A stretch of DNA of 5,592 nucleotides from NCBI GenBank assembly GCA_900771995.1, contig CAAGQC010000010.1, forward strand, positions 1 through 5,592, read 5' to 3'. The translations under genes and the position numbers were made by a program. Positions 1 through 5,518 of the stretch are shown here, in pieces (the stretch's first letter is position 1; every line of letters starts with the position of its first letter). Source of the stretch: Lachnospiraceae bacterium. Lineage in GTDB: Bacteria; Bacillota; Clostridia; Lachnospirales; Lachnospiraceae. The notes below the pieces were generated by a model. The model was not told where the DNA came from. It ran no database searches and was given only the letters and a program-made list of their open reading frames with translations.

Positions 1-683
1 GCCCCCTCATCCACGATGATCAGGGTATGCTCAAACTGTCCGGCTCCCGGTGCATTCAGTCGGAAATAGGACTGCAGGGGAATCGTCACAGACACGCCGG
101 GGGGAACATACACGAAGGAACCTCCGGACCACACGGCACCGTGCAGCGCTGCGAATTTATGATCTCTGGGAGTGACCAGCTTCATGAAATGCTTCCGCAC
201 CATATCCGCATATTCGCCGTTCAGAGCGCTCTCCATATCGGTGTAGACCACGCCCTGGGCTGCCACTTCTTCTCTGACATTATGGTATACCAGTTCGGAA
301 TCGTACTGGGCGCCCACACCCGCCAGAGACTTCCGCTCTGCCTGGGGGATTCCCAGTTTTTCGAAAGTATCCTTGATGTCCTCCGGCACCTCGGACCATT
401 TGGCACTCATATGGGTATTGGGCTTTACGTAGGTCACGATATCTTCCATGTTCAGGCCCTCGATGGAAGGCCCCCAGTCGGGAATCTCCATCTCATTATA
501 GATCTGCAGGGACTGCAGACGGAAATTCGCCATCCATGCGGGATCATTCTTCTTCGCGGAGATCTCTTCCACAATGGCGGGCGTCAGTCCTTTCTGAATG
601 CGGTAGACGTCTTTTTCCTCGTTACGGATATCGTAAATGCTTCTGTTGACGTCTTCCACATAAGTCTTTTCTTTTTCACTCAT
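1..683 (-). CDS. sufB: Fe-S cluster assembly scaffold protein SufB (5' part, truncated by window edge)
   Basis: SufB is the core scaffold subunit of the cytosolic SufBCD complex, on which Fe-S clusters are built using sulfur from the SufS desulfurase. The visible 227 codons start MSEKEKTYVEDVNRSIYD and run to IIVDEG at the window edge, about half of the usual 460-480 residues. Recognisable SufB stretches are the N-terminal helical part (KGLTPAIVEEISAKKNDPAW, residues 31-50), LGIPQAERKSLAGVGAQYDS (110-129), the HGAVWSGGSFVYVPPGV block (181-197) and LNAPGAGQFEHTLI (209-222) at the start of the beta-helix core. The C-terminal cysteine and histidine used for cluster assembly lie outside the window. 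The ATG at 681-683 follows an AGGAGG (696-701), 12 nt away, which is slightly long; no better start is seen. It lies 18 nt after the sufC stop, so the two are co-transcribed, and sufD, sufS and a U-type scaffold are expected beyond the edge. Confidence 0.96.
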   Translation of the reverse strand, partial: MSEKEKTYVEDVNRSIYDIRNEEKDVYRIQKGLTPAIVEEISAKKNDPAWMANFRLQSLQIYNEMEIPDWGPSIEGLNMEDIVTYVKPNTHMSAKWSEVPEDIKDTFEKLGIPQAERKSLAGVGAQYDSELVYHNVREEVAAQGVVYTDMESALNGEYADMVRKHFMKLVTPRDHKFAALHGAVWSGGSFVYVPPGVSVTIPLQSYFRLNAPGAGQFEHTLIIVDEG

Positions 684-701
684 TCGGATCGTCGACCTCC
701 T

Positions 702-1448
702 TTACGCTTCCAGAAAACGCTCGAAACCATGCTCGTTGATCTCGTCTACGAGAGAAGCGTCGCCGGATGCCACGATCTTGCCGTTTACCAGCACATGGGT
801 CTTGTCCACATGCAGAGACTCTAAGATTCTGGTGCTATGGGTGATGATCAGCAGGGCACCCTTTTTGTCCTTCTGGTACTCCTCCACACCCTTGGATACG
901 GTACGCACTGCATCCACGTCCAGTCCGGAATCGGTCTCATCCAGAATGGCCAGGGAGGGCTTTAACATCAGCAGCTGTAAGATCTCTGCCTTTTTCTTCT
1001 CGCCGCCAGAGAATCCGACGTTCAGATCACGGTCACCGTAGGAAGGATCCATCTGTAATACTTCCATGGCCTTCTCCAGTTCCTTTTTGAATGTCCACAG
1101 CTTGATACGGGAGCCGCTTCTCTGCTCCACCGCATTGCGGATAAAGTTCCGCAGGGAAACGCCGGGAACCTCCAAGGGATTCTGGAAGGATAAAAAGATA
1201 CCGTCCTTCGCTCTCTGGTCTGCGGTCTCCTCCAGTAATTCTTTTCCCTTGAACAGGATTTCCCCACCGGTCACCTCGTAGCGGGGGCTTCCCATGATGG
1301 TATAACCCAGAGTGGATTTTCCTGCACCGTTGGGTCCCATAAGGACGTGGGTCTCTCCGGGACGAACCTCTAAATCTATTCCATGAAGGATGGGCTTATC
1401 CTCTACGCTGACGGATAAGTTACGCACCTGTAATAATTGTTCTGACAT
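702..1448 (-). CDS. sufC: Fe-S cluster assembly ATPase SufC
   Basis: SufC is the ABC-type ATPase of the SufBCD complex. It is soluble and uses ATP to drive conformational change in SufB/SufD during cluster assembly and iron entry, rather than transport. The 248-aa protein has the normal length for the family. In order it shows Walker A GPNGAGKST (38-46), a Q-loop in SFQNPLEVPG (87-96, typical of SufC), the ABC signature FSGGEKK (146-152) running into KAEILQLL, Walker B LAILDETDSGLD (167-178) and the H-loop histidine in ITHSTRIL (His204). I chose the ATG at 1446-1448 (MSEQLLQVRN) because AGGAGG at 1455-1460 sits 6 nt upstream. An in-frame extension to 1475 would add nine residues, would lack this ribosome binding site and would place the start across the promoter's initiation region. 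It is the first gene of the suf operon, followed 18 nt later by sufB. Confidence 0.97.
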   Translation of the reverse strand: MSEQLLQVRNLSVSVEDKPILHGIDLEVRPGETHVLMGPNGAGKSTLGYTIMGSPRYEVTGGEILFKGKELLEETADQRAKDGIFLSFQNPLEVPGVSLRNFIRNAVEQRSGSRIKLWTFKKELEKAMEVLQMDPSYGDRDLNVGFSGGEKKKAEILQLLMLKPSLAILDETDSGLDVDAVRTVSKGVEEYQKDKKGALLIITHSTRILESLHVDKTHVLVNGKIVASGDASLVDEINEHGFERFLEA

Positions 1449-1476
1449 ATACTTCCTCCTATCTCTAGCACTCAAC

Positions 1477-1534
1477 TAGGAATTATTATATCATTATATA
1501 CAAGCATCTACAAATATGCAACATATAATTCCTA
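1477..1534. repeat. 10-bp perfect inverted repeat flanking the suf promoter (candidate operator)
   Basis: TAGGAATTAT at 1477-1486 and its exact complement ATAATTCCTA at 1525-1534 enclose the two overlapping -10/-35 pairs of the suf promoter, with 38 bp between the arms. The arm nearest sufC covers the expected transcription start and the distal arm lies just upstream of the -35. This layout is typical of a repressor operator. An Rrf2-family regulator such as IscR or SufR is the natural candidate for a suf operon, but I cannot match the arms to a defined consensus from memory, so the regulator is inference. Confidence 0.5.
1485..1521 (-). promoter_or_regulatory. suf operon promoter, two overlapping candidates
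   Basis: On the minus strand, TTGCAT (1516-1521) and TATAAT (1493-1498) are separated by exactly 17 nt. A second pair, TTGTAG (1508-1513) and TATAAT (1485-1490), also has a 17-nt spacer and is shifted 8 nt downstream. Both fit sigma-A promoters and predict a short leader of about 30-40 nt before the sufC ATG. Which of the two is used cannot be decided from sequence. Confidence 0.75.
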
Positions 1535-1572
1535 CAAAAGTACCGTACATTCTTACCGAATTGTATTACACT

Positions 1573-1588
1573 TTGTGGTTAGCCACAA
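1573..1588. repeat. Short palindrome TTGTGG-TTAG-CCACAA upstream of the suf promoter
   Basis: Six-base arms TTGTGG (1573-1578) and CCACAA (1583-1588) are perfectly complementary around a 4-nt centre. The site lies between the ATPase terminator and the suf promoter, about 50 bp upstream of the -35. It could be a protein-binding palindrome, or a minor hairpin at the end of terminated ATPase transcripts. Nothing in it identifies a regulator. Confidence 0.35.
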
Positions 1589-1593
1589 CTTAC

Positions 1594-1651
1594 TATAAAA
1601 CAAAATGCAGGCCACTGCAAGGGGGGGCTCACTTTTCCCCTTACAATGGCC
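1594..1651 (-). terminator. Intrinsic terminator after the P-type ATPase gene, possibly bidirectional
   Basis: Arms at 1637-1651 and 1610-1624 form a 15-bp stem on the minus-strand RNA with two G-U wobbles and a 12-nt loop. It is followed by the T-rich run TGCATTTTGTTTTATAG. It starts 13 nt after the ATPase stop codon and separates that gene from the suf operon. On the plus strand the same stem is followed by CATATTTTT, so it could also stop transcription coming the other way, although no plus-strand gene is seen here. Confidence 0.85.
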
Positions 1652-1664
1652 CATATTTTTCACT

Positions 1665-3752
1665 TTATACTTCTTCTTTGTCCAGAAGGTTCTTCATGCT
1701 CTTGGTGCTGATCCACAGGGTGGATGTATTGTGCAGCAGAGCGGAAGTGGTGGGCGGGATCATACCTGCCACACCCAGAACGATCAGTCCGGTGTTGATA
1801 CCGACGATCATGCGGTAATTTCTATGGATCCGCGCCATCAGGGCATTGCTCAGTTCCTTCAGGGTCGCTACCTCATGCAGATTGTCCGCACCGATGGTCA
1901 CATCTGCGATCTCTCTGGCGATCTGTGCGCCGTCGCTGATGGCGATGCCTACATCCGCCGCTGACAGTGCAGGAGAATCGTTGATGCCGTCACCGATCAT
2001 GATAACCTTATGTCCGGCCTGCTTCTCCTGCTCTACGAACCTTGCCTTGTCCTCGGGCAATACCTCGGAATAATATTCGTCCACGCCGACGATATCTGCG
2101 ATGGATTTTGCAATACGGTCGCTGTCGCCCGTCATCATAACGACTTTGCTGATGCCCAGACCCTTTAACTGCCGGATGACCTCGGGAGCCTCTTCTCTCA
2201 AGGGATCCTCGATGCAGATCACAGCTGCCAGCTTACCGTCGATAGCCATGTACAGACGGGAATATTCCTCGGGAAGACGGTCAAACAATTCCTGCCTGTC
2301 CTCCGGGATCTGTGCCTGCTCATCCTCGAATACAAAATGATAGCTTCCGATGATGATCTTCTTGCCTTCCAGTGTGGAGGAAATACCGTGTGCCACGATA
2401 TATTCCACTTTGGAATGCAGTTCTTCATGTACCAGTTTCTTACGGGCTGCTTCCCGTACCACTGCCTTCGCCATGGAATGCGGGAAATGCTCCTCCAGAC
2501 AGGCGGCGATCCGCAATAGCTCATCCTCTGGCTGTCCATTGAAGGATACCACATCTGCCACCGTAGGCTGTGCCTTGGTCAGGGTCCCGGTCTTATCGAA
2601 TACGATAGAGGTAGCATCTGCCATAGCCTCCAGATACTTACCGCCCTTGACGGTGATCTCGTAGGTACTTGCCTCACGGATCGCGGACAGTACCGCTAAC
2701 GGCATGGACAGCTTCAGTGCGCAGGAGAAGTCCACCATCAGCACGGATAATGCCTTGGTCACATTCCTGGTAAAGAGCCATACCAGTCCGGTTCCCAGGA
2801 AGGTAAAGGGCACAAGCTTGTCTGCCAGATGCTCTGCCTTGCCCTCCAGAGAAGATTTCAGCTTCTCAGATTCCTCGATCATGGTCATGATCTTCTCGTA
2901 TTTGCTGGAGCCGCCGGTCTCCTTGACGCAGATGGTCAGCTCGCCTTCTTCTACCACGGTTCCGGCATAGACGGTTCCGCCCATGACTTTTCTCACGGGA
3001 ACGGATTCTCCGGTGAGGGAAGCCTGATTGACCATGCCCTCTCCTTCTGTCACCGTACCGTCGAAGGGGATTACATTGCCCATGTGGATCCTTACCAGAT
3101 CTCCCGCCTTGATATCGGTAGACGGTACCAGGATCTCCTGACCTCCGCTCATGACCCATACCTTGTCAATATTTAAGGACATGCTTCTGGCCAGATCGCC
3201 GACAGACTTCTTGTGGGTCCACTCTTCCAGAATCTCGCCGATACCTAACAGGAACATGACAGAACCGGCAGTATTGTAATCACCCCGCAGTACGGACACG
3301 CCGATAGCCGTAGCATCCAGTACCGGTACTTCGATCTTACCCTTCGCCAGAGTCTTGATTCCGTGCCAGAGGTATTTGAAGGACTTCACAGTAGTGATTA
3401 CGGAACGGATATCCATAGGAAGGAACAGCTTGATGCCGTAATGCATCACGACTTTATTGATCAACTGATCCTTGTACTCCCGGTTCATCTCTCTGCCGGA
3501 ATTATCCAGATAATTCTGAGGCACTTCCGTAGTCTGGTAGGTAAATCTCTCCAGTGTCTTCAGAGCCTCTTCCCTGGAGCCGGTATAGACTACCGTGACA
3601 TCCTGGGTGCGCTCCTGAATTTTGGCACTGACGATATTCTCCTGTCCGTCCAGATAGTACTGCAGTGTATCTGCCTGTGCAAAGCTCATGCGGCTTTGTA
3701 AAATGTGAATTCTGAGTCTCCCCTTTATCTCATGTTTGATCACAAATTTCAT
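1665..3752 (-). CDS. Heavy-metal-type (P1B-like) P-type ATPase with atypical metal-binding motifs
   Basis: This is a membrane cation pump of the P-type ATPase superfamily, 695 aa, a normal length for P1B pumps. Residues 1-72 (KHEIKGRLRIHI...) look like a ferredoxin-fold HMA-type domain but lack the CxxC metal site. Membrane segments are seen around 141-177, 311-328, 335-358 and two near the C-terminus (about 646-680), with one or two more likely around 101-125. The catalytic parts are intact: actuator TGES (247-250), phosphorylation motif DKTGTLT (386-392, Asp386), TGD (541-543) and GDGINDSPA (587-595). Two motifs are unusual. The TM6 motif is SCALKLSMP (343-351) instead of CPC/SPC, and the nucleotide-domain 'HP' motif reads EEHFPHS (420-426). 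The last helix carries HNTS (674-677) where Zn/Cd pumps have an Asp. The substrate is therefore unknown. The gene follows a small DUF6110-like gene; its ribosome binding site (AGCAGG) is weak. The start is supported by the conserved N-terminus. Confidence 0.93.
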   Translation of the reverse strand: MKFVIKHEIKGRLRIHILQSRMSFAQADTLQYYLDGQENIVSAKIQERTQDVTVVYTGSREEALKTLERFTYQTTEVPQNYLDNSGREMNREYKDQLINKVVMHYGIKLFLPMDIRSVITTVKSFKYLWHGIKTLAKGKIEVPVLDATAIGVSVLRGDYNTAGSVMFLLGIGEILEEWTHKKSVGDLARSMSLNIDKVWVMSGGQEILVPSTDIKAGDLVRIHMGNVIPFDGTVTEGEGMVNQASLTGESVPVRKVMGGTVYAGTVVEEGELTICVKETGGSSKYEKIMTMIEESEKLKSSLEGKAEHLADKLVPFTFLGTGLVWLFTRNVTKALSVLMVDFSCALKLSMPLAVLSAIREASTYEITVKGGKYLEAMADATSIVFDKTGTLTKAQPTVADVVSFNGQPEDELLRIAACLEEHFPHSMAKAVVREAARKKLVHEELHSKVEYIVAHGISSTLEGKKIIIGSYHFVFEDEQAQIPEDRQELFDRLPEEYSRLYMAIDGKLAAVICIEDPLREEAPEVIRQLKGLGISKVVMMTGDSDRIAKSIADIVGVDEYYSEVLPEDKARFVEQEKQAGHKVIMIGDGINDSPALSAADVGIAISDGAQIAREIADVTIGADNLHEVATLKELSNALMARIHRNYRMIVGINTGLIVLGVAGMIPPTTSALLHNTSTLWISTKSMKNLLDKEEV

Positions 3753-3768
3753 ATTTTATGCCTGCTTT

Positions 3769-3804
3769 CATGAAAACACCTGCGATGCCGGAGCATGCAG
3801 GTGT
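3769..3804 (-). terminator. UNCG-capped hairpin between the small gene and the ATPase (terminator/attenuator)
   Basis: Read on the minus strand, ACACCTGC plus ATGC pair with GCAT plus GCAGGTGT. The result is a 12-bp stem (arms 3793-3804 and 3776-3788) with a single bulged base and a UCCG tetraloop closed by C-G, a member of the very stable UNCG class. It is followed by only four T residues (TTTTCATG). It could be a leaky terminator that lowers ATPase expression relative to the small gene, or a stabilising or processing structure. No separate promoter was seen for the ATPase, which favours partial read-through. Confidence 0.6.
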
Positions 3805-3834
3805 CATTTATTCTGTGTTGTAAGCTTCGATGGA

Positions 3835-4143
3835 TTATTCAGCGTCTGCTGCGGTCTCTGCTGCTTCTGCCTCAACCTCGCCGTCGAACTCCTGAGCGGC
3901 CTGTGCTGCTCTCTCCTCGTTGATCTGCTGAGCTTCTGCATAAATGTCCTCTGCATTCTCCTGAATGGTGGTAGCAGTCTTCATTACGCACTCTTTCGCA
4001 CGCAGAACAGCTGCGGTGCAGTTGGTGTACAGCTTCTTCGCATCCTTGCTGGACAGAATCTTGATACCAGCGGTTCCGAAGAGAACGCCTGCTGCGAAGA
4101 TACCGGTTTTTGCCTTATCGATGTTTTTGAAACACTTTAACAT
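3835..4143 (-). CDS. Small DUF6110-like protein with one N-terminal hydrophobic segment
   Basis: A 102-aa protein with a basic start (MLKCFKNIDKAKTG), a glycine/alanine-rich hydrophobic segment at residues 13-29 and the motif GIKILSSKDAKKLYTN (26-41). A predicted long amphipathic helix follows (about 43-85), then a very acidic Ala/Glu tail (86-102). Cysteines are at 4, 42 and 52. The pattern matches what I know as the DUF6110 family, small proteins often found next to HMA-like P-type ATPases in Clostridia; the family name is from recall. Its function is not known. The next gene, 82 nt downstream, is such an ATPase, so a role as membrane-anchored partner, metal-handling protein or stabiliser is a reasonable inference. 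A YtxH-like stress protein is an alternative because of the similar architecture. The start has an excellent ribosome binding site, AGGAGG at 4152-4157, 8 nt upstream. The acidic tail may be lineage-specific. Confidence 0.85.
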   Translation of the reverse strand: MLKCFKNIDKAKTGIFAAGVLFGTAGIKILSSKDAKKLYTNCTAAVLRAKECVMKTATTIQENAEDIYAEAQQINEERAAQAAQEFDGEVEAEAAETAADAE

Positions 4144-4202
4144 TATTATTTCCTCCTGTGTGATATGCTTTTTGAAAATTTACATTTCTCGTTTGAAAAA
4201 AT

Positions 4203-4208
4203 ATTATA
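4203..4208 (-). promoter_or_regulatory. Candidate -10 box for the small gene/ATPase unit
   Basis: A perfect TATAAT on the minus strand lies 59 nt upstream of the small gene's ATG in a very AT-rich stretch, predicting a leader of roughly 50 nt. No good -35 is found 16-18 nt upstream, so this promoter is weakly supported and may need an activator, if it is real. Confidence 0.4.
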
Positions 4209-4272
4209 AAAGAACTTTTTCGGGTTTTCCAGTACTTTTTTTCTCATTAAGTTTCAATAAGCCCCACATCCC

Positions 4273-5307
4273 TTAAAAACCGCTGACTTTCTTGTATTCC
4301 TGCAGTTTTTCCTTTGCCTGAGGCGTCAGGGTTCTGGGAACCTGGATCTGGATCACGACATACTGATCACCGTGGACGTTTTTGTCCTTCATGGAAACCA
4401 CGCCCTTGCCTTTCAGACGGATCTTGCTGCCGGACTGGGTGCCTTCCTTCACTTTGCACATGACATCGCCGTACAGCGTGGGAACACGGATCTCTCCGCC
4501 CAATGCAGCGGTGGTATAGGGGATATTGACTGTGGTATACAAATCCTGTCCCCTACGCTCCCAGCCGGGCTTCTCCTGTACCGTTACCTTCAAATACAGG
4601 TCGCCGCTCTCGCCACCGGACATTCCTTCGCCGCCCTTGCCTTTCAACCGGATGCTCTTACCGGTGTCAATACCCGCTGGAATGTGTACCTGCACGGATT
4701 CCGACTTGCCTGTGGCGGGATCTCTCAAGGTAAAGGTCTTGTCGCAGCCATGCATGGCCTCATCAAAACCGATGGTGATACCGGATTCCACATCCTGGCC
4801 TTTGCTGCGGTAGTTCGCCCGACTGCCCCGGCCGGTGCCTTTCTGTCCCTTGAAATACTGTCCGAACAGATTGTCAAAAATGTCCTCTTCCCCGCCAAAG
4901 CCGTCAAAAGAACCCGTACCGAAGCCGCTGCCTCCCGTACTGTAATGGAATGTGCCGTTGCCAAAGCCTCCGAAACCGTCGGTGCCGAAGCCTCCGGTGC
5001 CCCCGCTGTATCGGAATCCTCCGTTCCTTGCCTGTTCCTGATATTGTCTGGCGGCTTCCTCGTTGAATCCCTCCTGAAAAGCGGCGAAGCCGTAAGTATC
5101 ATACAGTTTTTTCTTCTTTTCATCTCCCAGCACATCGTAGGCTTCGTTGACTTCCTTCAGTTTCTCCTCTGCCACCGGGTCTCCGGCATTGGTATCGGGA
5201 TGGTATTTTTTCGCCAGTTTCCGATATGCCTTCTTTATCGCTGCGGCGTCCGCTGTCTTGCTGACACCCAGTACTTCATAATAATCTCTTTTCGTTGTCT
5301 TCGTCAT
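4273..5307 (-). CDS. DnaJ-type co-chaperone without zinc finger (type II, CbpA-like)
   Basis: J-domain proteins stimulate the ATPase of DnaK and deliver unfolded clients in the cytoplasm. The 344-aa protein has a full J domain at residues 7-73 (RDYYEVLGV..., with HPD at 36-38 and the family's NEAYDVLGDEKKKKLYDTYG). A Gly/Phe-rich linker follows at about 96-140, then two C-terminal beta-domains at about 171-243 and 253-325 (GQDVESGITIGFDEAMHG, VHIPAGIDTGKSIRLKGKG, LYLKVTV). The four CxxCxGxG repeats of classical DnaJ are absent, giving a type II architecture like CbpA or DnaJB1. The main dnaJ of the hrcA-grpE-dnaK operon is therefore probably elsewhere. I chose the ATG at 5305-5307 because of GGAGGG at 5311-5316, although the spacing is short (3-4 nt). 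An upstream in-frame TTG at 5343 would add 12 unconserved residues. A CIRCE operator upstream implies HrcA control. I found no convincing terminator after its stop. Confidence 0.94.
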   Translation of the reverse strand: MTKTTKRDYYEVLGVSKTADAAAIKKAYRKLAKKYHPDTNAGDPVAEEKLKEVNEAYDVLGDEKKKKLYDTYGFAAFQEGFNEEAARQYQEQARNGGFRYSGGTGGFGTDGFGGFGNGTFHYSTGGSGFGTGSFDGFGGEEDIFDNLFGQYFKGQKGTGRGSRANYRSKGQDVESGITIGFDEAMHGCDKTFTLRDPATGKSESVQVHIPAGIDTGKSIRLKGKGGEGMSGGESGDLYLKVTVQEKPGWERRGQDLYTTVNIPYTTAALGGEIRVPTLYGDVMCKVKEGTQSGSKIRLKGKGVVSMKDKNVHGDQYVVIQIQVPRTLTPQAKEKLQEYKKVSGF

Positions 5308-5359
5308 ATTCCCTCCATTCTGCCCAACCGGTGAGCCACACAACCAAGACTTTTCATAG

Positions 5360-5392
5360 AAAAATCAGCCACACAGTTACCTGCGCGGCTGA
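5360..5392 (-). terminator. Terminator-like hairpin in the leader of the J-protein gene
   Basis: On the minus strand, TCAGCCGCGCAG (5381-5392) pairs along all 12 bases with CTGTGTGGCTGA (5365-5376), using two G-U wobbles. The loop is GTAA (a GNRA tetraloop) and TTTTTC follows directly. This has every mark of an intrinsic terminator on the minus strand, while the plus strand has no T-run after the stem. It lies after the CIRCE-linked promoter and 52 nt before the J-protein ATG. It is therefore either an attenuator in the heat-shock leader or the end of a short RNA of about 85-90 nt. Confidence 0.75.
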
Positions 5393-5454
5393 ACCCTTAG
5401 CATCTCTTTTCAAACAATCGTCTGCTGTTGCAGTCGCCTGTTTCTTTTACAGAG

Positions 5455-5460
5455 ATTATA
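5455..5460 (-). promoter_or_regulatory. -10 box of the CIRCE-linked heat-shock promoter
   Basis: Perfect TATAAT on the minus strand, 14 bp downstream of the CIRCE element. The -35 position for a 17-nt spacer (CGAGTG, 5478-5483) falls inside CIRCE and is a poor match, so repressor binding would directly block polymerase. An alternative weaker promoter lies upstream of CIRCE: TTGCGA (5541-5546 complement) with TACGAT and a 17-nt spacer. Confidence 0.6.
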
Positions 5461-5473
5461 CTATCACTGTTGT

Positions 5474-5500
5474 TTAGCACTCGCAAGAGGTGAGTGCTAA
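5474..5500. promoter_or_regulatory. CIRCE operator (HrcA binding site)
   Basis: TTAGCACTC (5474-5482), nine spacer bases, then GAGTGCTAA (5492-5500): an exact match to the CIRCE consensus TTAGCACTC-N9-GAGTGCTAA. CIRCE is bound by the HrcA repressor and controls chaperone genes such as groESL and the dnaK operon. Its position just upstream of a TATAAT places the type II J-protein gene in the HrcA regulon. Anything beyond the window on the plus strand could share this operator in principle. Confidence 0.97.
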
Positions 5501-5518
5501 AATTTTTATTAAATAATC

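Noticed and set aside
27..824. Long plus-strand open frame of 265 codons
   Set aside because: It lies antisense to sufB and the end of sufC, both of which have clear family motifs, starts and ribosome binding sites. It shows no recognisable domain and is best explained as a mirror of their codon use.
1449..1475. Longer SufC starting at 1475
   Set aside because: The extension would run through the strong AGGAGG and almost to the predicted transcription start. MSEQ at 1448 has ideal spacing.
4216..4262. Possible terminator after the J-protein gene
   Set aside because: The only stem (CTTATT/AATGAG) is six pairs with a wobble and is followed by A residues on the coding strand, so it does not meet the criteria for an intrinsic terminator.
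4901..5030. Glycine-rich repetitive stretch as a possible tandem repeat
   Set aside because: It is the normal Gly/Phe-rich linker of DnaJ proteins. The repetition is in amino-acid composition, not in a defined DNA unit.
4372..5334. Long plus-strand open frame of 320 codons
   Set aside because: It is entirely antisense to the J-protein gene. Its alanine/serine-rich central part mirrors the glycine-rich linker, and no ribosome binding site or family motif supports it.
5308..5343. Longer J-protein starting at TTG 5343
   Set aside because: The 12 added residues are not typical of J-proteins, and the ATG at 5307 has a GGAGGG just upstream and begins right before the conserved RDYYEVLG.
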